A stretch of DNA of 18,900 bases from Lachnospiraceae bacterium UBA7589 (lineage in GTDB: Bacteria > Bacillota > Clostridia > Lachnospirales > Lachnospiraceae). Position numbers and translations under genes: made by a program. Location of the stretch: assembly GCA_002476495.1 (NCBI GenBank), contig DLKL01000002.1, forward strand, positions 1 to 18,900, written 5' to 3'. Shown piece after piece: positions 1 through 6,689 of this stretch. The notes under the pieces were generated by a model, which had not been told where the DNA came from, made no database searches, and saw only the letters and a program-made list of their open reading frames with translations. Position 1 is the stretch's first letter; each line of letters begins with the position of its first letter.

Positions 1-1350
1 AAGATATTTAGCGAATATAATTTGTGGAAGGAACCGTATGATGTTCTGGCGGAGTATCCGGTTATATTAAGTACAACATTTTCATCAAGGAATAGCCTGA
101 ATTCAGATGTGGTGTATGATTATCTTATTATGGATGAGGCATCACAGGTAGATATTGCAACTGGGGCATTGGCGCTTTCCTGCGCAAGGAATGTTGTTAT
201 TGTAGGAGATACGAAGCAGCTTCCTAATGTTGTTACAGAAGATATAAAAGCCAAAGCAACGGCTATATTTGACACTTTTAATGTGAATGAAGGATATCGG
301 TATACAAAGAGCTTTTTGCAATCCATTTTGGATGTTATGCCAAATGTGACACAAATATTGTTACGTGAACATTATAGATGCCACCCTAAAATAATTAATT
401 TCTGTAACCAGAAATTTTATCGTGGTGAATTGATTATAATGACAAAGGATAATGGGGAAGATGATGTCTTATCGGTGGTAAAAACGGTTCCAGGAAATCA
501 TGAACGTAACCACTATAGTCAGCGTCAGATAGATGTTATTAAAAATGAAATTATACCTAAATATGTTTCCACTCCAGAAGAAACTGGTATTATTGCACCA
601 TATAAAAATCAGGTGGAAGCGTTGAACAGAGAGATAACGGATATTGATGCTGCTACAGTACATAAGTTCCAGGGCAAGGAGAAAGACAATATTATTATAT
701 CTACTGTAGATGATGAGATATCCGATTTCGCAGATGATCCGTATTTAATCAATGTTGCTGTTTCAAGAGCAAAAAAGAAACTGATGTTGGTTGTAACCGG
801 GAATGAGCAATCGAAAGAACGCAATATAACAGATTTGATAGATTACATTCAATATAATAATTTTGAAGTTGTTGAGAGTAAGATTTATTCGGTTTTTGAT
901 TACCTTTATAAGCAGTATACTGAGGAAAGAATTGCGTACTTGCGGAAGCATAAAAAGGTATCAGAATATGATTCGGAGAATTTGATGTATTCATTGATAG
1001 AGGAAATTATCGCCGATAACAAATATTCTAGTCTGGATGTTGTTTGCCATTTCCCATTGAATATGTTAATTAAAAATCCAGAACTATTGAATGAGCAGGA
1101 GTGCCAGTATGCAATGAATCCTGCAACGCATTTAGATTTCTTGATTTACAACAGAATCGGGAAAAAGCCTGTGCTGGTGGTTGAAGTTGATGGATATGAA
1201 TATCATAAAAAGGATACGGTGCAGGCTTCAAGAGATTCGTTAAAAAATCACATAATGGAGCTGTATGAAATTCTATTGCTGAGATTTAAAACAAATGGCA
1301 GCGGCGAAAAGGAAAAGATTATAGAAGTGTTGGATGAGTTGGTAGGATAG
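1..1350 (+). CDS. SF1 (Upf1-like) helicase with C-terminal PD-(D/E)XK nuclease domain, 5' partial
   Basis: The reading frame is open to the left edge, so the N-terminus with the Walker A motif lies outside the window. Numbering from the TTG at 22, helicase motifs follow in order: DEAS (residues 38-41, motif II), GDTKQLP (62-68, motif III), a REHYRCHP block, TVHKFQGKEKD (motif V) and NVAVSRAKKK (motif VI). This set is typical of the AAA_11/AAA_12 Upf1-like branch of superfamily 1. The C-terminus has HLDF (D372) and VEVDGYEYH (E388, D390), the core of a VSR/DUF559/DUF2726-like PD-(D/E)XK nuclease fold. Such helicase-nuclease fusions are common in bacterial defence islands and act on DNA or RNA in the cytoplasm; the exact target here is unknown. 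Domain calls are firm, a role in defence is inference from the remnants of restriction genes downstream. The 5' end cannot be judged. Confidence 0.85.
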   Translation, partial: KIFSEYNLWKEPYDVLAEYPVILSTTFSSRNSLNSDVVYDYLIMDEASQVDIATGALALSCARNVVIVGDTKQLPNVVTEDIKAKATAIFDTFNVNEGYRYTKSFLQSILDVMPNVTQILLREHYRCHPKIINFCNQKFYRGELIIMTKDNGEDDVLSVVKTVPGNHERNHYSQRQIDVIKNEIIPKYVSTPEETGIIAPYKNQVEALNREITDIDAATVHKFQGKEKDNIIISTVDDEISDFADDPYLINVAVSRAKKKLMLVVTGNEQSKERNITDLIDYIQYNNFEVVESKIYSVFDYLYKQYTEERIAYLRKHKKVSEYDSENLMYSLIEEIIADNKYSSLDVVCHFPLNMLIKNPELLNEQECQYAMNPATHLDFLIYNRIGKKPVLVVEVDGYEYHKKDTVQASRDSLKNHIMELYEILLLRFKTNGSGEKEKIIEVLDELVG

Positions 1351-1381
1351 GGAAATATGGAATGAAATAGGAGATAAGATA

Positions 1382-1464
1382 ATGGCTGTATCATACAAAT
1401 TATGGAAACTATTAGTGGATAAAAAATGAGCAAAGCTGATTTGCGTACAATATATGAGGCATAG
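1382..1464 (+). pseudogene. Frameshifted N-terminal stub of a small XRE-type HTH regulator
   Basis: An AGGAG site at 1369-1373 precedes the ATG at 1382. Translation gives MAVSYKLWKLLVDKK and then a stop. The -1 frame, from the ATG at 1426, continues with MSKADLR. Joined, these match the start of the small YozG-like Cro/CI regulators (pattern MAVSYxKLWKLLIDKxMxKxDLR, from memory of the family). The break is at a run of six A's; one more A would restore the frame. After DLR the resemblance ends and a stop follows, so the remaining ~40 residues with the recognition helix are lost. Regulators of this type often accompany type I restriction or toxin-antitoxin genes. The match is by eye only. Confidence 0.55.
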
Positions 1465-1885
1465 TACATTTGCTACGCATAATTCTATTCCGTGTAAAAT
1501 GAATATTACACTCAGAAATCTTTTGCTTACAAATATAAATGCTGTAATTGTTGTAGAATATGCACAGGCAAATCGTTATTTTTGTGTAAATGCCATGGGT
1601 ACATATATATTGGCAAAGATACATGAATTATCGGATAAGACTAGAAAGCAGAAACGGATAAAAAAAATTATAAAAAGTGCATTTATTGAAAGTAATATGA
1701 GCATAGACGAATATGTTAATATGATAGAGGAAGAATGCCATAAGTGTAGATCTGAAATGAATTATCTCCAAAAGGTGAATATTAAAGAATATTTGATAAG
1801 GCATTTTAGAGAAAACTGTACACAAAGAGGTATTACTGCTATTTTTTATTGTTATACCTTCCAATCAAGTACTTACATTGTATAG
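1454..1885 (+). CDS. Hypothetical protein, doubtful; faint PqqD-like pattern
   Basis: An open frame of 143 codons, with possible starts at 1454 or 1499; neither has a convincing ribosome site. The central part (residues ~45-100) reads NAMGTYILAKI, then a helical stretch ending in SIDEYVNMIEEECHKC. That recalls the 'N-x-x-G-x-x-I-W..' plus helical layout of PqqD-like peptide-binding domains, but the likeness is weak. The last ~20 residues are rich in aromatic residues and look like out-of-frame translation, so the true gene may be truncated or frameshifted near 1830. It overlaps the stub of the XRE regulator, which argues that this stretch was brought in when that gene was broken. I do not recognise it and give no function. 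Confidence 0.25.
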   Translation: MRHSTFATHNSIPCKMNITLRNLLLTNINAVIVVEYAQANRYFCVNAMGTYILAKIHELSDKTRKQKRIKKIIKSAFIESNMSIDEYVNMIEEECHKCRSEMNYLQKVNIKEYLIRHFRENCTQRGITAIFYCYTFQSSTYIV

Positions 1886-2201
1886 TGATTCACCTGGCAG
1901 TCAATAAAAACAGATGCTTCATTGAAAAATAAAATGTTGCTGCTTTACAACTAGAAACTTATGATTTTTCGTGGAAACTATGGATTATTTGGAAAATCAA
2001 TATTATATATGCAAATTTGTAGACTATTAAAACACAAGATACGGTATTGCTTATCGAGTGGAAATATTGGAATTTTCAAGCTGATATATTCCTGCTTCTT
2101 TGGCAATCGTGTACATATGGTTTTCCGGATATTTTACATGTGCCTTGTTTAAATTATTGTTTGCAACTTTTATGATATTACATTTAAGAAAGGATGAGCC
2201 T
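1886..2201. other. AT-rich stretch without a recognisable gene
   Basis: About 316 bases with only short open frames (one of 63 codons at 1961-2152, without ribosome site and of unnatural composition). No fragment of a restriction specificity or methylase gene could be recognised here, although a remnant of such genes would be expected between the regulator stub and the R-subunit stub. A possible -10 (TATGAT, 2171-2176) lies before the hydrolase gene, but no good -35 stands at the right distance. Confidence 0.5.
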
Positions 2202-3332
2202 ATGAAACAACCAATTTTAGCAATTTGTTATGATTTTGATAAAACGTTATCTCCCGATGATATGCAGGCACAGGGGTATATACAATCAATAGATTATGAA
2301 ATAGCAGAATTCTGGAAACAATCAAACCAATTAGCATCGGATAATGATATGGATCAGAATCTTGCCTATATGTACATGATGGCTAGTAAATCAAGAGGAA
2401 AAGTTCTATTTACTAAGGAAACATTGCACAAAGATGGTGGAAAAGTACAGTTGTTTCCTGGAGTTGAAACATGGTTTGATCGAATTAATGAGTATGGTAA
2501 GAGTAAAGGGGTTATAGTGGAACACTATATTATTTCCTCAGGGCTAAAAGAAATGATTGAAGGAACTAAGGTGGCTGATAAGTTTAAAAAAATCTACGCT
2601 AGTTCATTTTATTTTGATGAGGATGGAGTGGCAGTATGGCCGGCTCAGGTTGTTAATTATACTAATAAAACGCAATTCTTATTTAGAATAGAAAAAGGCG
2701 TTCTTGATATAAATGATCAGGCTGTTAACTCATATTTTGAGCCTAACCAATATCGTGTACCATTTAGAAATATGGTATATATTGGCGATAGTGATACAGA
2801 TATTCCGTGTATGAAACTTGTCAATATTAATGGAGGACATTCCATAGGTGTATATAATTCTGAAACAAAAGACAAGTCAAAGGTATTTAGAATGCTTGAT
2901 GAAAATCGTATAAAATATTTTGCACCGGCTGATTACACAGAAGGGTCAAAGCTTGAACAGTTAGTACAGCAAATAATAGATAGGACGATTACAAATGAAA
3001 TACTAGAAGATGTTCATTTTGATTGTATAAATGAAAAGGTAGATGAAACAAGAGGTCAAAGTGAGGAAGAACTAAAAAAAGAAGAACTAATTGATAAGCT
3101 TGAAGATAGTGGCAGTTTTGCTAATACACATTCGATTATTGAACAAATGTCAATGATTAAAGAATGGTCGGAAGAACAAAAATGTAAATTGCTTAAAATT
3201 GCACTTGAAAACAACCAGGTAACATATATTTTAAAGGATGTTGATGTTAGGGATTTTTATTGCACAATATGTAAGAATGGTAATAGCGAGGAAGCTAAGC
3301 GTATAAAAGAAATTATATATGAAAAAGAGTAG
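2202..3332 (+). CDS. HAD-superfamily hydrolase (phosphatase-like)
   Basis: 376 residues. The start at 2202 is chosen because AAGAAAGGA (2187-2195) stands seven bases before it; the longer frame to 2100 has no ribosome site. HAD motif I is DFDKTLS with the nucleophile and acid aspartates at residues 11 and 13; motif II is the serine of YIISSG; motif IV is GDSDTDIPCMK near residue 195. Family members of this kind hydrolyse phosphoesters with Mg2+. The region between motifs I and II is a long helical cap. The last ~100 residues are charged and helical, extra to the HAD core, and end in a Cys-containing helical segment. The gene lies ten bases before a truncated type I restriction R gene, so it was probably an accessory gene of that operon. 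The substrate cannot be deduced. Confidence 0.85.
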   Translation: MKQPILAICYDFDKTLSPDDMQAQGYIQSIDYEIAEFWKQSNQLASDNDMDQNLAYMYMMASKSRGKVLFTKETLHKDGGKVQLFPGVETWFDRINEYGKSKGVIVEHYIISSGLKEMIEGTKVADKFKKIYASSFYFDEDGVAVWPAQVVNYTNKTQFLFRIEKGVLDINDQAVNSYFEPNQYRVPFRNMVYIGDSDTDIPCMKLVNINGGHSIGVYNSETKDKSKVFRMLDENRIKYFAPADYTEGSKLEQLVQQIIDRTITNEILEDVHFDCINEKVDETRGQSEEELKKEELIDKLEDSGSFANTHSIIEQMSMIKEWSEEQKCKLLKIALENNQVTYILKDVDVRDFYCTICKNGNSEEAKRIKEIIYEKE

Positions 3333-3342
3333 AGGGATTCAT

Positions 3343-3462
3343 ATGTCCACCATATTTACAGAAGCAGATTATGAAAATTCAGTTATAGAGCTATTTAGAA
3401 ATTATTCCCCCAGCATTGCAATGGATTATAGGCCATCAAAAATTGGGACTGTTTTCTCTTGA
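3343..3462 (+). pseudogene. hsdR: N-terminal stub of type I restriction enzyme R subunit
   Basis: An AGAGGGA site (3331-3337) precedes an ATG at 3343. The first twenty residues, MSTIFTEADYENSVIELFRN, match the conserved opening of HsdR proteins (FTEAxxExAxIELF..). Full-length HsdR proteins are about 1000 residues. Here the likeness stops after about residue 20 (near 3402), the frame runs 19 unrelated codons and stops at 3460-3462. Composition becomes more GC-rich just after this point, so the rest of the gene was replaced by the block with the winged-helix regulator. No further R, M or S gene pieces are visible downstream in the window. The identification rests on a short segment and on the neighbouring hydrolase and helicase genes. 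Confidence 0.6.
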
Positions 3463-3486
3463 CATTCTCAAATATGAGAATATAAT
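3459..3486 (+). promoter_or_regulatory. Consensus promoter with palindromic operator in the spacer
   Basis: TTGACA (3459-3464) and TATAAT (3481-3486) are separated by 16 bases, a near-perfect sigma-A promoter. The spacer consists of an inverted repeat, ATTCTCA-AATA-TGAGAAT (3464-3481), with 7-bp arms. A dimeric regulator bound there would cover both promoter elements. The gene just downstream encodes a winged-helix regulator, so autorepression is the simplest reading. Confidence 0.8.
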
Positions 3487-3520
3487 ATTTATAGAGAATG
3501 TTTTAAGGAGCGATAACATT

Positions 3521-4021
3521 ATGGAGATGGCGGAAATTGTAATGAACCCTGTTCGGCAGCGGATTTTTCAGTATTTTCTGATTCATGAGACCGGCACGGT
3601 CAAGGAAATCAGAAAAGCACTGCCGGATGTTCCCGGCGCAAGCCTGTATCGACACATAAAGATTCTTACAGATAGTAAGCTTCTTATGGTTGTGGGTGAA
3701 AATCGGATCCGTGGTACCGTTGAAAGCGTTTATCAATTAAATAAGGATGCTATGGCGACGGAAGATGAAAATGGAAATGCGGTGCAAATGTCACTGCTCA
3801 GTATCTGTGCAGCATTTGCGAAGTATTTTTCCGGTGACAAGGCTGATTTCAAGAAGGATATGCTGCTATTTACAAACTGCACACTGATACTGACGGACGA
3901 GGAGTTTTCGGGTTTCCTTTTGGAAATTAATCAGATTGCGGTCAAGTACATGAAAAAAGAGGCGGCGGAAGGCAGCAAAATGCGGCGGATCACGCTCATC
4001 TCTGCCCCATCCAACGAGTAG
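3521..4021 (+). CDS. ArsR-like winged-helix transcriptional regulator
   Basis: 166 residues. The ATG at 3521 follows AAGGAG (3505-3510); the longer frame from 3416 runs across the promoter and is rejected. Residues ~5-80 form an HTH domain: NPVRQRIFQYFLIHETGTV, then KEIRKALPDVPGASLYRHIKIL (recognition helix), then a wing around GENRIRGTVESVYQL. This layout fits the ArsR/HTH_20 type that opens 'PxRxxIxxYL'. The C-terminal half (about 85 residues) is helical, without metal-binding Cys clusters, and may bind an effector or serve for dimerisation. It is the first gene of a short operon with two membrane proteins, and its promoter carries a palindrome that it probably binds. Effector unknown. Confidence 0.8.
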   Translation: MEMAEIVMNPVRQRIFQYFLIHETGTVKEIRKALPDVPGASLYRHIKILTDSKLLMVVGENRIRGTVESVYQLNKDAMATEDENGNAVQMSLLSICAAFAKYFSGDKADFKKDMLLFTNCTLILTDEEFSGFLLEINQIAVKYMKKEAAEGSKMRRITLISAPSNE

Positions 4022-4049
4022 GTGATGATTATGGAAGGAAGTGAAACCG

Positions 4050-4658
4050 ATGAAATATGATCTGGAAAACCATTTGCCATATGCACTGCTGGCAATTCTT
4101 GCACTGGCCGTTTTCTACGGAATTTACTTTGCAAAAATGCTGGCTCAAAAAAGGCGTGGAATTCAAACACGGCAGATTGGACGCAGGAAAGAAAAATCCA
4201 TTCATACAGTTGAAGTCCTAATGGGGATTGCAACGCTCTGTACGCCGGCTGCACAGCTTCTGTCCATTGTGTTCGGCTGGAGCTGTCTCCCCGCAAATGC
4301 ACGTTTCACCGGATTTCTAATTGCGATGATTGGGGATGCTATCTTTTTTGGCTCTGTCCTCTGCATGAAGGACAGCTGGCGGGCAGGTATCCCGGAAAAG
4401 GATAAGACCGAGCTGGTAACAAACGGTATCTATCAATACAGCCGGAATCCGGCATTTTTGGGTTTTGACCTGCAATATATCGGTGTATTTTTACTGTATT
4501 GCAACCCACTGACTGCACTTTGCTCTGCTTTTTCAATCATCATGCTCCATTTGCAGATTTTGCAGGAGGAACGGTATTTGAGCCGGGAATTTGGGACACC
4601 ATATGTAGAATACAAAAGCCGTGTGTTTCGGTATATGGGGCGTTGCAGACAAAAATGA
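4050..4658 (+). CDS. Isoprenylcysteine carboxyl methyltransferase-family membrane protein
   Basis: 202 residues. Start at the ATG at 4050, with GGAAGGAA (4033-4040) at good distance; a GTG at 4041 is too close to it. The N-terminus has a membrane segment (LLAILALAVFYGIYFA), followed by a basic loop, two further hydrophobic segments and a C-terminal block with ELVTNGIYQYSRNPAFLGF and EERYLSREFGTPYVEYKSRVFRY. The GxYxxxRNPxxLG and E-x-x-L-x-x-x-FGxxYxxYxxxVxR motifs are the SAM-binding signature of the ICMT/PEMT family. Bacterial members methylate small lipids or unknown targets in the membrane. It follows the winged-helix regulator by 28 bases, likely in one transcript. Substrate unknown. Confidence 0.8.
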   Translation: MKYDLENHLPYALLAILALAVFYGIYFAKMLAQKRRGIQTRQIGRRKEKSIHTVEVLMGIATLCTPAAQLLSIVFGWSCLPANARFTGFLIAMIGDAIFFGSVLCMKDSWRAGIPEKDKTELVTNGIYQYSRNPAFLGFDLQYIGVFLLYCNPLTALCSAFSIIMLHLQILQEERYLSREFGTPYVEYKSRVFRYMGRCRQK

Positions 4659-4687
4659 GCGCAGTATACAAGGAGGACATAATCAAA

Positions 4688-5215
4688 ATGCAGAGATTAC
4701 TTAACCCAATATCTATGTTCCTATCTGGGCTTTTTCTTGGGACAGCAGCACGGCTGCTTGATATTTACACGCAAAATTTTGGCGAGATTTTCTCACAGAT
4801 GTCGATTTGGATTCTGATAGGAACACTGATTGCCATTTACAGCCCTACAAAGCAATCCGCCATGTGCAATATCTTTCCATTCTGCATCGGGATGCTGCTC
4901 ACCTATTATGCAACGGCCATGCTTACCCATGGAGTCTACGGATGGCCATTCATCATTGGGTGGACAATATTTGCATTTTTATCTCCAATTATGGCGTATT
5001 TTGCATGGATGACAAAAGAACGGGGATTGCTGCCTAAAATCACCGGTGTTGGAATCGTACTTGTTTCGATTCTATCCGGCATTCTGATCTTTGACCACCT
5101 GCGCATTTATGATTTTGTCATTGACGGCTTATTGATTTACTTTATCTTTTTCAAGCGGATCAATCGAAATAGAACTTATAACCAGATAGAAAATGATCAT
5201 GAGGAATATATATGA
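4688..5215 (+). CDS. Hypothetical multi-pass membrane protein
   Basis: 175 residues. AAGGAGG (4670-4676) and the ATG at 4688 fix the start; upstream in-frame codons overlap the methyltransferase gene in another frame. At least five hydrophobic segments are visible: near residues 7-20, 36-50, 60-80, 86-105 and 115-135, with a further one near the C-terminus before a basic and polar tail (FKRINRNRTY...). The first third, with SGLFLGTAARLLDIYT, recalls small integral membrane proteins of Firmicutes that follow regulator/transport genes. No catalytic motif was seen. Its stop codon overlaps the start of the DUF3795-like remnant (ATGA), which points to translational coupling in the original operon. 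Confidence 0.7.
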   Translation: MQRLLNPISMFLSGLFLGTAARLLDIYTQNFGEIFSQMSIWILIGTLIAIYSPTKQSAMCNIFPFCIGMLLTYYATAMLTHGVYGWPFIIGWTIFAFLSPIMAYFAWMTKERGLLPKITGVGIVLVSILSGILIFDHLRIYDFVIDGLLIYFIFFKRINRNRTYNQIENDHEEYI

Positions 5216-5391
5216 ATCAACTTATTGCCAGCTGTGGACTGGATTGCAAAACCTGCGATGCCAGAATTGCGACACTTACGAATGACGACGCTTTGCGTGA
5301 TAAAACGGCTGTGTTGTGGACAAAACTCAATGGGGTAGCGATTACCCCGGAGATGATTAACTGCACCGGTCAAAACAAGCCGGAGAAATAG
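5212..5391 (+). pseudogene. Truncated DUF3795-like protein
   Basis: The ATG at 5212 overlaps the preceding stop. The 59 residues contain CGLDCKTCDARIAT, NDDALRDKTA, and TPEMINCTG, which are the N-terminal landmarks of DUF3795 proteins (Cys-rich, presumed metal-binding, usually about 110-130 residues). After INCTG the expected second Cys cluster is missing and a stop follows at 5389-5391. In the next frame a stretch (about 5375-5432) reads AGEIAENAAIMTLLG, which could be the displaced C-terminus, so a deletion with frameshift is likely. Function of the family is unknown; this copy is probably dead. Confidence 0.6.
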
Positions 5392-5454
5392 CGGAAAACG
5401 CAGCAATTATGACACTGCTTGGAATTTTGTAGTGAATGAATTGGAGGCATATGG

Positions 5455-5734
5455 ATGAAAGAAGTATTCCTTGCATATGAAAAGGGCTGCTTCTGTTAAA
5501 TGGTCTAACGGACCTTGTTTTCAATGAGTGGTTGACCAAATTTTCGGTTGAAAAATACAAGTGCCATACAGAAAAAATTTTGAAAATCATAAAAGGCAGA
5601 TATTAAAATGCAAGGAGAGGTTTTATTATGAAGCTGTATATTGCGAAAATATGCCATAAAATGGATAAGTGGATTTGCTGATATATATAGTAAACATGTT
5701 GAATTTGAAAATTTGAATTTCCCAGAGAGGTAGT
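5455..5734 (+). pseudogene. Two short decayed coding fragments
   Basis: GGAGG (5443-5447) precedes an ATG at 5455 that opens only MKEVFLAYEKGCFC; the -1 frame continues with an open stretch 5481-5606 (GLLLLNGLTDLVFNEWL... IKGRY) that has natural amino-acid composition, so one frameshift seems to have split a small gene. A second strong site (AAGGAGAGG, 5612-5620) precedes an ATG at 5628 opening 16 codons, while the +1 frame from 5632 to 5734 (ending HVEFENLNFPER) again looks like real protein. I cannot assign a family to either. Together with the broken DUF3795 gene they show that this interval is decaying. Confidence 0.35.
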
Positions 5735-5737
5735 ATT

Positions 5738-6169
5738 ATGATTAGAATTATGAAAAACAGTGACTTGGCACAATGTGGTATGATTTATGCAAAAGCATTT
5801 CCGATGGAACATTGGGGGATAGACTGGACAACAGAAAATGCAACAGAATATCTTCATGATTTTTTTGAACAGAAAAGATTCGTTGGATTTGTATATGAAG
5901 AAAACGGTGAAGTGCTGGGTTGTATATTTGCACTTTGTAAGATTTCGGGCAGCAAAGAAGAGATTTACATTAATGAGATGGCAGTACTTCCCGAATGGCA
6001 AGGTCAGGGAATAGGTAAGCAGTTATTAAATGCTGTCAAAGATTACAGTAAGGACAAAGGCCTTGCGGGTATTGTTCTTTATACAAGTGAGTATGCACCG
6101 GCAGCTAAGTTTTATGAGAAGAATGGATTTAAGCTATCAAATGGAACTATATGTATGTATTGCGAGTAA
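5738..6169 (+). CDS. GNAT-family N-acetyltransferase
   Basis: 143 residues; AGAGAGG stands just before the ATG at 5738. The GNAT fold is plain: an N-terminal strand and helix (IRIMKNSDLAQCGMIYAKAF), the central strand INEMAVLPEWQ, then the acetyl-CoA pyrophosphate loop QGQGIGKQLL (motif A), and the C-terminal APAAKFYEKNGFKL (motif B). It will transfer an acetyl group from acetyl-CoA to an amine. The sequence WGIDWTTENATEYL and the overall length resemble AAC(6')-like members, but resistance cannot be claimed from this. It stands apart from the decayed genes upstream and is followed by an inverted repeat and the DUF3784-like gene. Confidence 0.85.
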   Translation: MIRIMKNSDLAQCGMIYAKAFPMEHWGIDWTTENATEYLHDFFEQKRFVGFVYEENGEVLGCIFALCKISGSKEEIYINEMAVLPEWQGQGIGKQLLNAVKDYSKDKGLAGIVLYTSEYAPAAKFYEKNGFKLSNGTICMYCE

Positions 6170-6179
6170 TCAAAGTATG

Positions 6180-6214
6180 TTCAAATTTCAGTAATACTGA
6201 CAGATAAATTTGAA
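6180..6214. repeat. Inverted repeat with nested palindrome
   Basis: TTCAAATTT (6180-6188) and AAATTTGAA (6206-6214) are perfect 9-bp arms. Between them lies an 11-bp palindrome, CAGTA-A-TACTG (6189-6199). It stands between the acetyltransferase stop and the ribosome site of the next gene and has no T-run after it, so it is not a standard terminator. It could be an operator or an RNA structure in the leader of the DUF3784-like gene. Confidence 0.45.
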
Positions 6215-6248
6215 GTTTACGTTTGTGCCTATATAAGGAGAAAATATT

Positions 6249-6578
6249 ATGATATGTTATTATGTTGTAATGGGGATATGTGCCATATTCATGTTTGGAA
6301 TTGGCATATGCCAGATTAAAAGCAAAAAACCGGTAGCTTTTTATTCGGGAGAAAAACCACCGTTGAAAGAAAAGGTTAGAGATATTGAAAAATGGAATAA
6401 AAAACATGGAATTATGTGGATTTTGTATGGAATAGTTATAGTTTTTGGAGGTATAGGCGGAATGATTGCAGGTGATTCACTGCTTCTTGTTGCTATTTAT
6501 TGTGGAAGTCTTATTCTGCCTATTGTTCCTATGATATTATATCATAAGAAATTAGTTAAAGACTATATTATTGAATAG
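6249..6578 (+). CDS. DUF3784-like small membrane protein
   Basis: 109 residues with AAGGAG before the ATG at 6249. There is a hydrophobic N-terminal segment (YYVVMGICAIFMFGIGI), a soluble stretch with FYSGEKPPLKEKVRDIEKWNKKHGIMWILYG, and two more membrane segments (residues ~55-75 and ~80-98). The order 'TM - GEKPP - V.D...NKKHGxMW - TM - TM' is that of DUF3784 proteins, small membrane proteins common in Firmicutes, of unknown function. A terminator follows the gene at 6615-6659, so it ends its transcript. Confidence 0.65.
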   Translation: MICYYVVMGICAIFMFGIGICQIKSKKPVAFYSGEKPPLKEKVRDIEKWNKKHGIMWILYGIVIVFGGIGGMIAGDSLLLVAIYCGSLILPIVPMILYHKKLVKDYIIE

Positions 6579-6614
6579 AGAATAAGCACTAGACATAGTA
6601 CAGTAACTGAGTAT

Positions 6615-6659
6615 AAAATAGATGTGTAGGATAGAAGTAACCCTATACATCTATTTTTT
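6615..6659 (+). terminator. Rho-independent terminator
   Basis: AATAGATGTGTAGG pairs with CCTATACATCTATT (one G-T wobble), giving a 14-bp stem with an 11-base loop, directly followed by a run of T's (TTTTTT). It separates the DUF3784-like gene from the flavodoxin gene. Confidence 0.85.
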
Positions 6660-6689
6660 ACGAAAAAAATTTGAAAGAAGGTCGATATT

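Noticed and set aside
1961..2152. 63-codon open frame
   Set aside because: No ribosome site, unnatural composition, no recognisable motif.
5455..5500. Possible programmed -1 frameshift at GAAAAGGGC joining MKEVFLAYEK to GLLLLNGL
   Set aside because: No proper slippery heptamer with a downstream structure was seen, and the neighbouring genes are also broken, so decay is simpler.
5738..6169. Aminoglycoside 6'-acetyltransferase
   Set aside because: Length and some residues are similar, but no resistance-specific signature could be confirmed by eye.
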